From the NCBI GenBank assembly GCA_029240245.1, contig JARBTJ010000031.1, forward strand, positions 1 through 61,880: a stretch of 61,880 nucleotides of DNA, given 5' to 3'. This DNA comes from Herbinix sp. GTDB taxonomy: Bacteria; Bacillota; Clostridia; Lachnospirales; Lachnospiraceae. Position 1 is the first letter of the stretch; every line of letters starts with the position of its first letter. A model generated the notes under the pieces. That model was not told the origin of the DNA, searched no databases, and saw nothing but the letters and a program-made list of their open reading frames with translations. The translations under genes were made by a program, and so were the position numbers. Shown in pieces: positions 1 to 8,750 of this stretch.

Positions 1-504
1 GATTCGGCTTAAGCCACTATCCGCTGCTTCAATCCTCCATTTTGTACTATCAAGAGAAGCTTCATTATTGGTACACTCGATATACCCTAATTTATTCTCA
101 AGGTTTATGTATTCACCGGAATCCCTGTTTCTGATCTGACTGATATTATCCTCAAGGGTTATGATTTCCCACTGCATTGATTTATCGTCCATGGCAAGGA
201 CACCGTATTTCACTTGATCACCGTCTTCATACAAATATTGATTTTTCCATAGGTTTCGGATTCTATAATAGGCAGGATTCGTATCGTCTGAAGTAGTCTC
301 GGGTTTCGTTGCGGTAGCTTCTATTGGCGTTATCTCAGTGCTCGTCGGATTTGTAATGTCTGATGGTGTTAGTTGCGTTTCCTCCTCGGAATCAGTTTGG
401 CTTTCCTCCGGCAACGTCATAATTTCTTTCGTTAACAGGGTAATAATTAAAATTACAACCAAAGCCGTACCTGCTTTTAGTACTTTTTTCATTTTTGATG
501 ACAT
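1..504 (-). CDS. Secreted/membrane-anchored protein with ricin-like lectin repeats (3' end outside window)
   Basis: This open frame runs from an ATG at 504 off the left edge, so only the first 168 codons are visible. It begins with a short basic segment and one hydrophobic helix (about residues 7-25: a signal peptide or anchor). A Ser/Thr/Glu/Pro-rich linker follows (about 30-75). After it come two aromatic-rich stretches containing MQWEI and TKWRI, which resemble the QxW repeats of ricin-type beta-trefoil domains. GGAGG lies 8-9 nt before this ATG, and a second in-frame ATG lies 12 nt downstream. The function is probably extracellular carbohydrate binding, possibly with a catalytic domain beyond the edge. 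The lectin assignment is inference from spacing and is not certain. Confidence 0.6.
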   Translation of the reverse strand, partial: MSSKMKKVLKAGTALVVILIITLLTKEIMTLPEESQTDSEEETQLTPSDITNPTSTEITPIEATATKPETTSDDTNPAYYRIRNLWKNQYLYEDGDQVKYGVLAMDDKSMQWEIITLEDNISQIRNRDSGEYINLENKLGYIECTNNEASLDSTKWRIEAADSGLSRI

Positions 505-681
505 CGCGGTTACCCTCCAAATATTTCATTCATTAGTCGATTCATAGGGAGAACCATTTCACCCATGATTGGTCATATATGTAAATTACATCAATTATAT
601 AGGATTACCCAGTGCATTTCAATAAATATTGCTATTTACTGTGCCCCTTAAAAAATATAAAAGTAAAAATGCATAAAGGGA

Positions 682-726
682 AATAAAAAAGACGTGCCTT
701 ATTAACTTATACAGCTAGTAAGGCAC
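682..726 (-). terminator. Rho-independent terminator of the 794-2134 gene
   Basis: GTGCCTTA (694-701) pairs with TAAGGCAC (719-726). On the minus strand the stem is followed by a run of six T within 684-690. It lies about 70 nt after the stop of the minus-strand gene starting at 2134. Confidence 0.7.
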
Positions 727-793
727 ATCGTTTTATTAATGAATTAAATAATTTAATAAAGTAAATTTATGGTATATAAGAATATCAGATAAA

Positions 794-2134
794 TTATTCT
801 GCTATTGTAAGCGGCACCATCTGAACTGCAGGTAAGCTTAAGGATGTATTACCTGCCGCATCTGTGATAAGAGAGCCCAATGCCAGATTGAGAAGTAACG
901 AAGATCCGCTGATACCGGTCAACGCGAGTTTATCGGTAGATCCTAATTTAATGATTACTGTGTTTTCACTGTTCACCAAACCGGTGGAACCTGTTTCAGC
1001 AGCGTTGGTCAGGAAATATGTTCCTCCGGTTATTGCATTATAAACGGAAATCTTAGTTACATCAACCACATCTCCATTTGCGCCGGCTCCGGTTACATTA
1101 ATCGTAAATGCAGCACCGGATACTGAATAAACTGCTGAATTCACTCCGGTAATCGTAGGTGCTGAATAATCAACGAAAAGAGTCGGATTAGCTACCGTGC
1201 TTACCACAAATTTATTATCCGCATTATAAAGCTTAACGGTAACAACTCCTCCTACCGGAACTATCGCTTTAAGCTCATCGTGGGTAGGTGTTCCATCAGA
1301 GGTAGTAAATGTAACAGTTGTATCAGCCGCTACAATCACAGCATCGGTTGCCACTAACTTATCCCCTACATAAAGTTCAGCCTTTCCTCCGGTTGCTTGC
1401 CCTGCTTTAATCTTTGCTGAAGCTGTTAAAGCCAAGGATGAAGTATTTAATGTATTTTCTTTACCTGCTGTTCCTTCTACAGTAACTTTAACCTCGGTAG
1501 GTAAATCAAGTCCGGGAACTTCAACCTCTACCTCATCTTTGTCAACATCAACTCTGATACCCAGCGTTTTTGCGATATACTTAATTAATACTGTCATTTT
1601 CTTGTCATTTTTAGCTGTAAATAATCCTGATTTCGTATCGGCTACACCATTTACTGTAACCGTTTTATTCTTAAAGTCAATAACAATAATGGTTGTGCCC
1701 TTTGTTACAGTAAGCACAGCTGATTCCTTATTGAATGCCACCTCAGCTCCCATACCCTTCGTTACCGGTCTGATGGGAAGTTTGAAATAGCCGTACTTAA
1801 TTACAGGAGAACCGTTAATCTTAAATTCTTGTTTTTTCGCTTTGATTTTTTGGTTCTGCTTCTGTGCAGCCTGTTTAACTTCAATTGTAACCTGTTCGGT
1901 AGCCTTAACAATTTCCTTACTTACCACATTTTTAACTTCGTTTTTGATTTCTTTCTTAGTATCCTTTTCAGATTTCGTAATATATTCTTTTTTTGAATTC
2001 TGTTTGGCATTTTGTTGCACTGTTTGTTTCGTGTTCTGTTTGTTGTTCTTTGCATTGTCTGATTTCGCAAATGCAATTGATGTAGATGACAGCAAAAGCG
2101 CTGCGGTGATAATAAAGCATATTAATTTTTTCAT
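794..2134 (-). CDS. Secreted surface protein with copper-amine-oxidase-like N-terminal (stalk) domain
   Basis: 446 aa. The start is placed at the ATG at 2134 (MKKLICF) because AAAGGGG precedes it and a classical signal peptide (about residues 1-23, ending in AFA) follows. A longer frame reaches 2203 but has no such site. Residues about 25-105 are a Lys/Gln/Asn/Glu-rich, probably disordered segment. Residues about 105-210 resemble the copper amine oxidase N-terminal-like (stalk) domain: a PIRPV element, a short beta hairpin ending in VTVNG, and an IKYIAKTLG helix. The last 230 residues are Ala/Thr/Gly/Val-rich beta repeats like bacterial Ig-like surface domains. No enzymatic motif and no sortase signal were seen. 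It is probably a cell-wall-associated structural protein and is monocistronic. Confidence 0.8.
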   Translation of the reverse strand: MKKLICFIITAALLLSSTSIAFAKSDNAKNNKQNTKQTVQQNAKQNSKKEYITKSEKDTKKEIKNEVKNVVSKEIVKATEQVTIEVKQAAQKQNQKIKAKKQEFKINGSPVIKYGYFKLPIRPVTKGMGAEVAFNKESAVLTVTKGTTIIVIDFKNKTVTVNGVADTKSGLFTAKNDKKMTVLIKYIAKTLGIRVDVDKDEVEVEVPGLDLPTEVKVTVEGTAGKENTLNTSSLALTASAKIKAGQATGGKAELYVGDKLVATDAVIVAADTTVTFTTSDGTPTHDELKAIVPVGGVVTVKLYNADNKFVVSTVANPTLFVDYSAPTITGVNSAVYSVSGAAFTINVTGAGANGDVVDVTKISVYNAITGGTYFLTNAAETGSTGLVNSENTVIIKLGSTDKLALTGISGSSLLLNLALGSLITDAAGNTSLSLPAVQMVPLTIAE

Positions 2135-2247
2135 GTTGTTACCCCTTTCGTTTGTACATACGTCTGTACCTATGTTCCGGAAATGACCTGAATAATTTGT
2201 CATATTATATTATTCGACGTTGACAGGGATATTTTTGGGGTAAGGAA

Positions 2248-2275
2248 GTAATAATTTCATTCTATATCATATAAT
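2248..2275 (+). promoter_or_regulatory. Possible sporulation (sigma-E-like) promoter
   Basis: GTAATA (2248-2253) lies 14 nt before CATATAAT (2268-2275), 27 nt upstream of the LysM gene start. This resembles sigma-E/K type -35/-10 elements, and a similar pair lies upstream of the subtilase gene at 26260. It is a pattern match only. Confidence 0.3.
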
Positions 2276-2302
2276 GTACTAAATACAAATCCGAGGGTAT
2301 CC

Positions 2303-3616
2303 ATGAATATATATGTAGTCCAACCCGGTGACACAATCGATAAGATCGCTGATATGTATGGAGTATCCGCTACGAAATTGTTACAGGACAATGAAATCGA
2401 TAATCCCAATAATTTGGTACCCGGACAAACAATTGTAATTGTATACCCGGAACAAACCTACACGGTTCAAGAAGGTGATAGCTTATCCGGTATTGCAGCC
2501 AACTTCGGTATCTCGGTAATGCAATTATTAAAATATAATCCATTTTTATCAAACAGAGAATATATATATCCAGGGGAAATGCTCATTATCAGCTATGATG
2601 GGAAAAGAGAAATAGATACGATAGGTTATGCCTATCCATATATTAATGAATTCACATTAAAGAAAACCTTGCCCAATTTGACCTATCTTTCTATCCTGAA
2701 TTACAGAAGTACAGGAGAAGGTGATTTAGAGCCATTTTTTGATGATTCCGAAATTATCCAATTGGCAAAGGATTATGGTACAATTCCTTTAATGATGACT
2801 ACTACATTAACAGCCCGAGGCGAACCTAATATAGAAGATGCCTATAATATATTATTAAGTGAAGACATTCAGGAAAATACTGTACAGAATACACTTAATA
2901 TATTAAGGGAAAAAGGATATTATGGATTGAATATGGTATTTAACTATATGTCAGAGGAAAATCAGACATTGTATGAAAACTTAATAAGACGAATGTCAAA
3001 TCTTCTTCGTACGGAAGGATATCTGGTATTCGTAACAATTAATCCCAACATAAGCAATGTTAATAACGAAATTATTTTTGAAAAGGTTGATTATTCAATT
3101 CTAAATGATTATGTAGACAGTGTAATATTTTTACAGTTTATTTGGGGAACTAATAAGAAACCACCGGCACCCATAAGTTCTATTGTTAATCTGAAAGCGT
3201 TAATGGATTATATCGTTACTCTGCTACCACCGGAAAAAATTATCCTTGGAAAACCAATTAGTAGTTATGATTGGGAGCTTCCCTTTGATGAGGGAAGAGA
3301 TCGCGCCTCATCATTGACCCATAATTCCGCTCTTAGCCTGGCCTTTGATATAGGTGCTGTAATACAATTTGATGATATCTCACAAACCCCTTATTTTACG
3401 TATAACCAGTATGTATTCGGATCTCCGGTCCAGCACATCGTTTGGACCATCGATGCAAGAAGCATCTATGCTTTAATTCTATTGGTCAATGAATATAACC
3501 TGCAGGGTATCGGTGTCTGGAATATTATGATCTACGATCCGCAATTATGGTTGATCTTAAATTCACAATATGAAATTCGTAAACTATTACCGACGAATAG
3601 CACATCAATATCATAA
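2303..3616 (+). CDS. Double-LysM, SleL/YaaH-type GH18-like spore protein, predicted catalytically inactive
   Basis: 437 aa. Two LysM domains (about residues 2-47 and 50-96) precede a glycoside-hydrolase-18-like barrel laid out as in Bacillus YaaH/SleL cortex lytic enzymes; shared elements include YDWELPF, IQFDD..QTPYF and VWTIDARSI. In that family the active-site strand ends in D-F-E. Here the aligned residues are Val212-Phe-Asn214, so both the acidic residue and the catalytic Glu are missing. There is no signal peptide, as expected for a protein made in the mother cell and targeted to the spore by LysM. GAGGG precedes the ATG. The role inferred is structural or peptidoglycan-binding in the spore cortex/coat rather than glucosaminidase activity. 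A paralogue with the same loss lies at 22800-24089. Confidence 0.85.
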   Translation: MNIYVVQPGDTIDKIADMYGVSATKLLQDNEIDNPNNLVPGQTIVIVYPEQTYTVQEGDSLSGIAANFGISVMQLLKYNPFLSNREYIYPGEMLIISYDGKREIDTIGYAYPYINEFTLKKTLPNLTYLSILNYRSTGEGDLEPFFDDSEIIQLAKDYGTIPLMMTTTLTARGEPNIEDAYNILLSEDIQENTVQNTLNILREKGYYGLNMVFNYMSEENQTLYENLIRRMSNLLRTEGYLVFVTINPNISNVNNEIIFEKVDYSILNDYVDSVIFLQFIWGTNKKPPAPISSIVNLKALMDYIVTLLPPEKIILGKPISSYDWELPFDEGRDRASSLTHNSALSLAFDIGAVIQFDDISQTPYFTYNQYVFGSPVQHIVWTIDARSIYALILLVNEYNLQGIGVWNIMIYDPQLWLILNSQYEIRKLLPTNSTSIS

Positions 3617-3647
3617 ACCTACTGAGATTAAATAAACTTCATTATAT

Positions 3648-3684
3648 AAGGGGCATGTAGAAATAAACTTCATACCCCTTTTAT
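3648..3684 (+). terminator. Terminator after the LysM/GH18-like gene
   Basis: AAGGGGCATG (3648-3657) pairs with CATACCCCTT (3671-3680) and is followed by TTATTATAA. The stem begins about 30 nt after the stop codon. Confidence 0.6.
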
Positions 3685-3704
3685 TATAACCCTACAATAA
3701 TGAC

Positions 3705-3818
3705 TAAAGTGTCAAAAGCACCTTCGATGCTTTCATGCTACAATATATTGATATGTAAGCTTGCTTCCATATCAGTATATTGTAGTATGAAAAGTGCGTA
3801 GCACCTTTTGACACTTTA
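3705..3818. repeat. Long-hairpin MITE-like element (114 bp)
   Basis: The ends are perfect inverted repeats: TAAAGTGTCAAAAG at 3705-3718 and its complement at 3805-3818. The inner arms 3734-3755 and 3768-3789 pair over 22 bp with two mismatches around a 12-nt loop, so nearly the whole element folds into one hairpin. It encodes nothing. A collapsed copy with the same outer sequence lies at 47400-47430. Confidence 0.7.
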
Positions 3819-3899
3819 ACCAATAATTAAATGATATATAAATTCATAATTTACCCATAACCTTCAATCACGATGATTTATCATTCAGTCTCCTATATT

Positions 3900-6368
3900 T
3901 CATTTTATCTTCTTCCATTTTGCATGCAGTTCGATATCGCCTAGACTTCCCTTTGGTATTTCCTCAATGATTCGTTCCCCACGACAGCAGCCATCTTCGC
4001 ATAAGGAAATATCTTCATACCAATAAAGAAATTCATATCCCTTTTTGGTTGGCTTTTGCAGTATCATAGTATTGCTGTTTCTTGTGAACTTCCTTGGATT
4101 AGCCGGAGTATTTATACCACCGTCTAAATCATAGTAGACGGTATAGTTTCCATCCAGAGCCAAAAACTCAACTCCCCAATTGGCAGTTAAACAGTATTCT
4201 TCAATTCTGCTATCCATAATTCCATAAATGAACAAAGGATCTTCATTTGCCGGTGTCCAATCGTATTCTTCATTAACAAAGATATTTAAACCAAGAGAGG
4301 TGACACCCGGATGAATTGTAACACTTTTTCTGACACATGGGAATGCATAACTCTCAATTGTGGTAACAGAATCCGCTATTACGATATCGCCCGTGTCCAG
4401 ATTGCAGTATAGTGTTGTCATATCAGGATTATAAATTGCTCCGTCAACATTGATATAATTGACTAATTGATTCGCAGGATATACCTCAATATGCTTTAAG
4501 GAATGATAAAACATCTGCTCTCCCAGGCTTTCCAGAGAAGAAGGAATGGATATCTCTTCCAGCCACAGGCAATTATCAAACATATGATCTGCAATTTTTA
4601 CTAACGTGCTTGGACATTTCACCTTTGTAATATAAGGAAAATAATGATCCGAAAATGCTCCTTCGGCGATTTCCTTCACACCTTCCGGAATGGTAATTTC
4701 ACCGCTGGCATTCGAATAACTGAGTAATACTGTCTTATCCTTATTAAACAACATTTTTTTATATGAAGAATAATAAGGGTTCTGAGCACTCACCTGTATA
4801 CTCTTAAATGCTCTTGCACTGTCAAATACATTCTTTCCAATCGATTCCACCGTACTTGATATTGATATACTTTTCAACTTACTACAATAACGAAAGGCTC
4901 TGTCACCGATCTGCTTTACTCCCTCCGGTAGTATAACGGCAGTTAAGCTATCACAACCCAAAAAAGCTTCCTCCCTAAGGATAGACACGCTGGAAGGAAT
5001 TGTGATATTGATAATCTTTGTGTCTTGAAAAGCACCTTTGGTTATCTCCGTCACTCCTTCCGGTATAACCACATTCCCCTGACAGGTACTGGCATCCATC
5101 AGCTTATGATTCACAATAACCAAAGGATTTTCACTCCGCATACTGTTCAACCACGGAGTGCCCTCAAAGGATTGGTAACCCAGACTGATCAGTGTATCGG
5201 TAAGCCTTACACCAGATAAGCTGCTACAGTTTAAAAATGCACTATCTCCTATACTTAACACCGACTTCGGTATCTCTATTTTTTTTAGGCCTGTGCATTC
5301 GCCAAATGCATATTTACCGATATTGATAACCGAATTAGGTATTGTAATACTCTTCAAACCGCTGCATTTATAAAATGCACGATCTCCAATGCCGGTTATT
5401 GAAGCAGGTAACACTATTTGCTCGATTGTTTTACATCCCGAAAATGCCATAACGCCTATTTCGGTTACAGAATCCGGAATTATGATATTTTTAAGTCTGC
5501 TGCAGCCATCAAAGGTCCTATAGTTAATGGCGGTAACCTTATCCGGAATTGTTATCTCCGTGAGACCGGTGCAGTCTGCAAAGGCCTGCTCTCCTATATA
5601 ATCAACTGAATCCGGAATACGTAACTTTTTTAACTTTTTACAACCGTTAAACGCTTCCTCTCCAATACTTTGAACCGAGGCAGGGATATCTACTTCTGTG
5701 ATACGGCTTGGGGTCTGGTCGTAATATGCATAAAAAGCATAGTCTCCGATTTCGTTCACTGTATCCGGTATTGTAACCCACCCCTCACAGGTACTTCCAT
5801 CGATTAATATTCCGTTTATAATAACGAGAGGATTTCTTTTTTGCTTTCCCGCCAACCATGCGGTATCCTGAAAAGCCCATTTACCGATCTCTTTCACGGA
5901 AGAAGGAATCTGAATATTCTTAAGCTTATTACAGTTATAGAATGCATTGTCTCCAATCTTGGTCACCGAATCCGGAAGGATTATTCTCTCCAGTCTGTCA
6001 CAAAAAGCAAAAGCCATATCTCCGATCTTAGTAACAGAATGGGGAATATTAATTTCTTTCATATTATCACAATTTTCAAATGCCCGGTCTCCAATACCGG
6101 TAACTGTATCCGGCATGGTAACATAAGTCACATTGTTGCATCGCTCAAAGGCATTGTTTCCAATCCAGGTAACCGTATCCGGAATTGTAACATAGATACT
6201 GTTCCCTCGGTATTTTATTAGTGTACCGTTCTTTATCAGAAAATCATCCTCTGCAGCTATTATTCTGCTTGCCCTTGTGCTGATGAAAGCGATTAGTAAT
6301 AGCATACTTCCGGTTAAAATCCATCTCAAATATCGTTTCCCTGTTTGCTTTTGTTTATTTAAACTCAT
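3900..6368 (-). CDS. BspA-type leucine-rich-repeat surface protein with C-terminal Listeria-Bacteroides repeat
   Basis: 822 aa. An N-terminal hydrophobic helix (about residues 17-33) followed by an Ala-Ala signal-peptide-like end exports the protein. Residues about 45-720 consist of some twenty repeats of the LRR_5 (Treponema pallidum/BspA) type, with the recurring core IPDSVT.IG..AF..C..L. The final 80 residues form an InlB/Listeria-Bacteroides (Flg_new) type module (YYDLDGG...KKGYEFLYWY...LHAKW). No catalytic motif is present. AGAGG precedes the ATG at 6368. Such proteins usually act as surface adhesins or protein-binding scaffolds, but the partner cannot be told from the sequence. It is monocistronic. 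Confidence 0.9.
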   Translation of the reverse strand: MSLNKQKQTGKRYLRWILTGSMLLLIAFISTRASRIIAAEDDFLIKNGTLIKYRGNSIYVTIPDTVTWIGNNAFERCNNVTYVTMPDTVTGIGDRAFENCDNMKEINIPHSVTKIGDMAFAFCDRLERIILPDSVTKIGDNAFYNCNKLKNIQIPSSVKEIGKWAFQDTAWLAGKQKRNPLVIINGILIDGSTCEGWVTIPDTVNEIGDYAFYAYYDQTPSRITEVDIPASVQSIGEEAFNGCKKLKKLRIPDSVDYIGEQAFADCTGLTEITIPDKVTAINYRTFDGCSRLKNIIIPDSVTEIGVMAFSGCKTIEQIVLPASITGIGDRAFYKCSGLKSITIPNSVINIGKYAFGECTGLKKIEIPKSVLSIGDSAFLNCSSLSGVRLTDTLISLGYQSFEGTPWLNSMRSENPLVIVNHKLMDASTCQGNVVIPEGVTEITKGAFQDTKIINITIPSSVSILREEAFLGCDSLTAVILPEGVKQIGDRAFRYCSKLKSISISSTVESIGKNVFDSARAFKSIQVSAQNPYYSSYKKMLFNKDKTVLLSYSNASGEITIPEGVKEIAEGAFSDHYFPYITKVKCPSTLVKIADHMFDNCLWLEEISIPSSLESLGEQMFYHSLKHIEVYPANQLVNYINVDGAIYNPDMTTLYCNLDTGDIVIADSVTTIESYAFPCVRKSVTIHPGVTSLGLNIFVNEEYDWTPANEDPLFIYGIMDSRIEEYCLTANWGVEFLALDGNYTVYYDLDGGINTPANPRKFTRNSNTMILQKPTKKGYEFLYWYEDISLCEDGCCRGERIIEEIPKGSLGDIELHAKWKKIK

Positions 6369-6761
6369 AATGCAACCTCTTTATCAGATTTAATATAAAT
6401 TTATTTTAACTCTATCCGCAAGAAATTCAACCATTATTTGTTAAAATATCCTTAAGTTTTTATTACGAGTCCCATACGGTGTTCGGTTACCATGTAAAAT
6501 TCTCCATATATTATCTGTTAATTGTTTGTAAGATTATAAATATTTCCATAAAAAGGATATTTGATTTTTATTTTTTATTTATCCGGATATCAAAAAAAAG
6601 ATAATTTTTTTATAGAAAACATAAATATGTCAAGTTTGCATTACAATAAAATTGCCATATTTCACAGACACATTAAAATTGTAAATATATGCTATTGTAT
6701 TTTTCAACAAAAGATCTCGTTTCCTATTAGAATTTTTGTACTTATTTTAAGTGTCAAAAAT
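6369..6761. other. Non-coding AT-rich spacer
   Basis: No supportable gene. The short plus-strand frame at 6561-6860 lacks a ribosome site and protein-like composition, and it overlaps the promoter candidate of the next gene. Nothing else was recognised. Confidence 0.5.
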
Positions 6762-6790
6762 TTGTATTCTGGCCGATATTATGCTAGAAT
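6762..6790 (+). promoter_or_regulatory. Probable sigma-A promoter for the Wzy/ligase-like gene
   Basis: TTGTAT (6762-6767), a 17-nt spacer, then TAGAAT (6785-6790). A small palindrome, ATCCAAT-AA-ATTGGAT (6811-6826), lies in the presumed leader. It is a pattern match only. Confidence 0.4.
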
Positions 6791-6974
6791 ACGTCCTTGC
6801 AAACTATTTTATCCAATAAATTGGATGTTAACTTCATATTATTTCGGTAATATTGACTAAGAAAAGAGGCAGATTTTTATAGAAAATATAGCTATTAAGC
6901 GGCGGCTTGATTTATCACTGACACATACAAATATTGTTATATACGGAACCTGCTCCATATTTTTACCCTACATA

Positions 6975-8048
6975 TTGTCGGCCATTGTATTAATATTTTT
7001 AACATTATACATTGTATTCAATAATCAAACCAGAAAAATGATCTTTATCCATAAGGGCTCGGGCATCCTTCGGTTGTTCTTATATTTCTCCCTTGCTATC
7101 CCCATCCTATATCTTAATTGGCTTGGGATTCTGGTTGGCGCGGCCATGGCTCTGGCTATCATCTTAGGATTGTATTTAAGAAGCGTTATGACCTGTGAGC
7201 TGTATGAACGAATTTTATACTTAATATGCATGTTAAGCGTTACCAGCAGTAGCTTTGCAATTATTGAGGAAATACTCCTCATCGTAATCAATGACCGGTA
7301 TAATTCCCACAGAATATCGTCCGTGTTTTTCTACCCAAATTATTTTGGGACGATAGCCAGTACCGTCATTTTGATTTGTGCTTATAAGCTATTTACGAAG
7401 CAAGGTCATAAATGGTTTTATTGTTATGTAATCTTTATGAATATTATCAGTTTATATCTATGTAAAAGTATTTTTGCCTTCATAGAGGTGTTTGTTGGAA
7501 TTACAGTTTTATTATTCCTTCTTAAAAAATATAAACTACTCACTGCCTGGCTTGTATCCGCTATGTTAGCATTCGTTATGATATTCTTATTGAATATGAA
7601 ATTAATCCCTCGCCTGGATGACATTGAAGTCACTTTAGGAATACGGTATCGAATCTGGGAACTGGCGAAGGAACAATTTCTAAAAAAACCCTTGTTTGGT
7701 CAAGGCTATATGACCTTTTTGAAAGTATATGAGGTATATTATAAACGACAGATTATACCTCATTCGCATAGTATATATTTTGAAATGCTGCTTAATTTCG
7801 GTGTCACCGGAACTGTTTTATTGGTATGGTACTTTATGAAATACTATGCAGCAGTTATAACCGCTTGCTTCAAGGGTAAGAAAACCATGATAACCTCCCT
7901 TATCCTATCTGTATCAGCTGCCACATTCATTCACGGTATCACAGACTTAACGCTGTTATGGATACAAACCTTACCCTTATTTTTGATTATATTATCCGGT
8001 CTTGGAGGTGTAGAAAAAATACCTCTTAACAAGAAACGCAGAGCTTAA
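6975..8048 (+). CDS. O-antigen ligase/polymerase (Wzy_C) family membrane protein; true start probably upstream
   Basis: 357 aa from the first conventional start, a TTG at 6975. It has roughly ten membrane helices and the Wzy_C/O-antigen-ligase signature: a large extracytoplasmic loop with IRYRIWELAKEQF, PLFGQGYMTF and HSHSIYFEML. In Gram-positives such proteins polymerise or attach cell-surface glycans. The TTG has no ribosome site and falls inside an apparent membrane helix. The same frame stays open upstream to 6861 and encodes a plausible N-terminus (ENIAIKRRLDLSLTHTN...). AAAGAGG lies 9 nt before an ATA codon at 6879, which may be a mutated ATG or a rare start. No glycosyltransferases are adjacent, so the substrate is unknown. 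Confidence 0.75.
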   Translation: MSAIVLIFLTLYIVFNNQTRKMIFIHKGSGILRLFLYFSLAIPILYLNWLGILVGAAMALAIILGLYLRSVMTCELYERILYLICMLSVTSSSFAIIEEILLIVINDRYNSHRISSVFFYPNYFGTIASTVILICAYKLFTKQGHKWFYCYVIFMNIISLYLCKSIFAFIEVFVGITVLLFLLKKYKLLTAWLVSAMLAFVMIFLLNMKLIPRLDDIEVTLGIRYRIWELAKEQFLKKPLFGQGYMTFLKVYEVYYKRQIIPHSHSIYFEMLLNFGVTGTVLLVWYFMKYYAAVITACFKGKKTMITSLILSVSAATFIHGITDLTLLWIQTLPLFLIILSGLGGVEKIPLNKKRRA

Positions 8049-8098
8049 TTTCCGTTCAGGAGCAAATTCCTGTCGAAAGAAAAGGCTCTGCTTTTTTC
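8038..8098 (+). terminator. Terminator overlapping the end of the ligase-like gene
   Basis: GCAGAGC (8038-8044, including the last codons) pairs with GCTCTGC (8085-8091), followed by six T. Confidence 0.65.
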
Positions 8099-8272
8099 TT
8101 TCCTTTCATCCTATCTATGCAAAAGATAAGCTGCCGTCTATGGATAATTGTAATTTATTTGGGCTTATTTGTTCTCAATTTACGTTGAGCCCTTCTTCTT
8201 TTTATGGACAAATACAAATTGTGATGATATGATATAATAATTGTAGTAAAATAAATCTATTTGGGTGAATAA

Positions 8273-8692
8273 ATGAGACTATGTAAACAAAACAAGTTTT
8301 TTATATATATGTTGACCTTTCTGATTCTGTGCCTGTCTTATTCCCCTCAGGCATTTACGATTAGTAGCAAATTATATTATAAGGGAACTATTATTGATTT
8401 TTTTACCGATGAACGTTCCATATTTTATCAGCTGGAATATACCCCTGTTCTGGCTAATTTTTATGAGGAGCAACCTTATTTTTATGCCCTAAACCATAAA
8501 CGCATGAACCGTTATCTTTGGAATTCGTTACATGCAACGGATGATAACTTTCCTTACTATTTACCACCGCTATTCATTAGCTCATTATTTGCATATATCC
8601 TATTGTTTGTTTTCGGAAAATTAATACAACATAGATCTATTTTAGCTTTCTCAAAAGGCGGGCATGCTCCACCGGTCCTATGCTCGGTATAA
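8273..8692 (+). CDS. Small membrane protein of unknown function upstream of secD
   Basis: 139 aa. GGGTGA lies 4 nt before the ATG. One hydrophobic segment near the N-terminus (about residues 10-27) and one near the C-terminus (about 98-116) flank a roughly 70-residue, aromatic-rich, probably extracytoplasmic region. The family was not recognised. It ends about 60 nt before secD on the same strand, so the two may be cotranscribed, but no functional link to Sec is visible in the protein itself. Confidence 0.6.
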   Translation: MRLCKQNKFFIYMLTFLILCLSYSPQAFTISSKLYYKGTIIDFFTDERSIFYQLEYTPVLANFYEEQPYFYALNHKRMNRYLWNSLHATDDNFPYYLPPLFISSLFAYILLFVFGKLIQHRSILAFSKGGHAPPVLCSV

Positions 8693-8750
8693 TACCGAAT
8701 TCATAAGATTTCATTCGAAATTGAATAAATAAATGGAAAGGATAAGAAAA

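Noticed and set aside
1842..2186. 114-codon plus-strand open frame rich in Phe/Cys/Leu
   Set aside because: Antisense image of the Lys/Gln/Asn-rich segment and signal peptide of the 794-2134 gene.
6561..6860. 99-codon plus-strand open frame
   Set aside because: No ribosome site, composition follows AT-rich spacer, and it overlaps a promoter candidate and the leader of the next gene.
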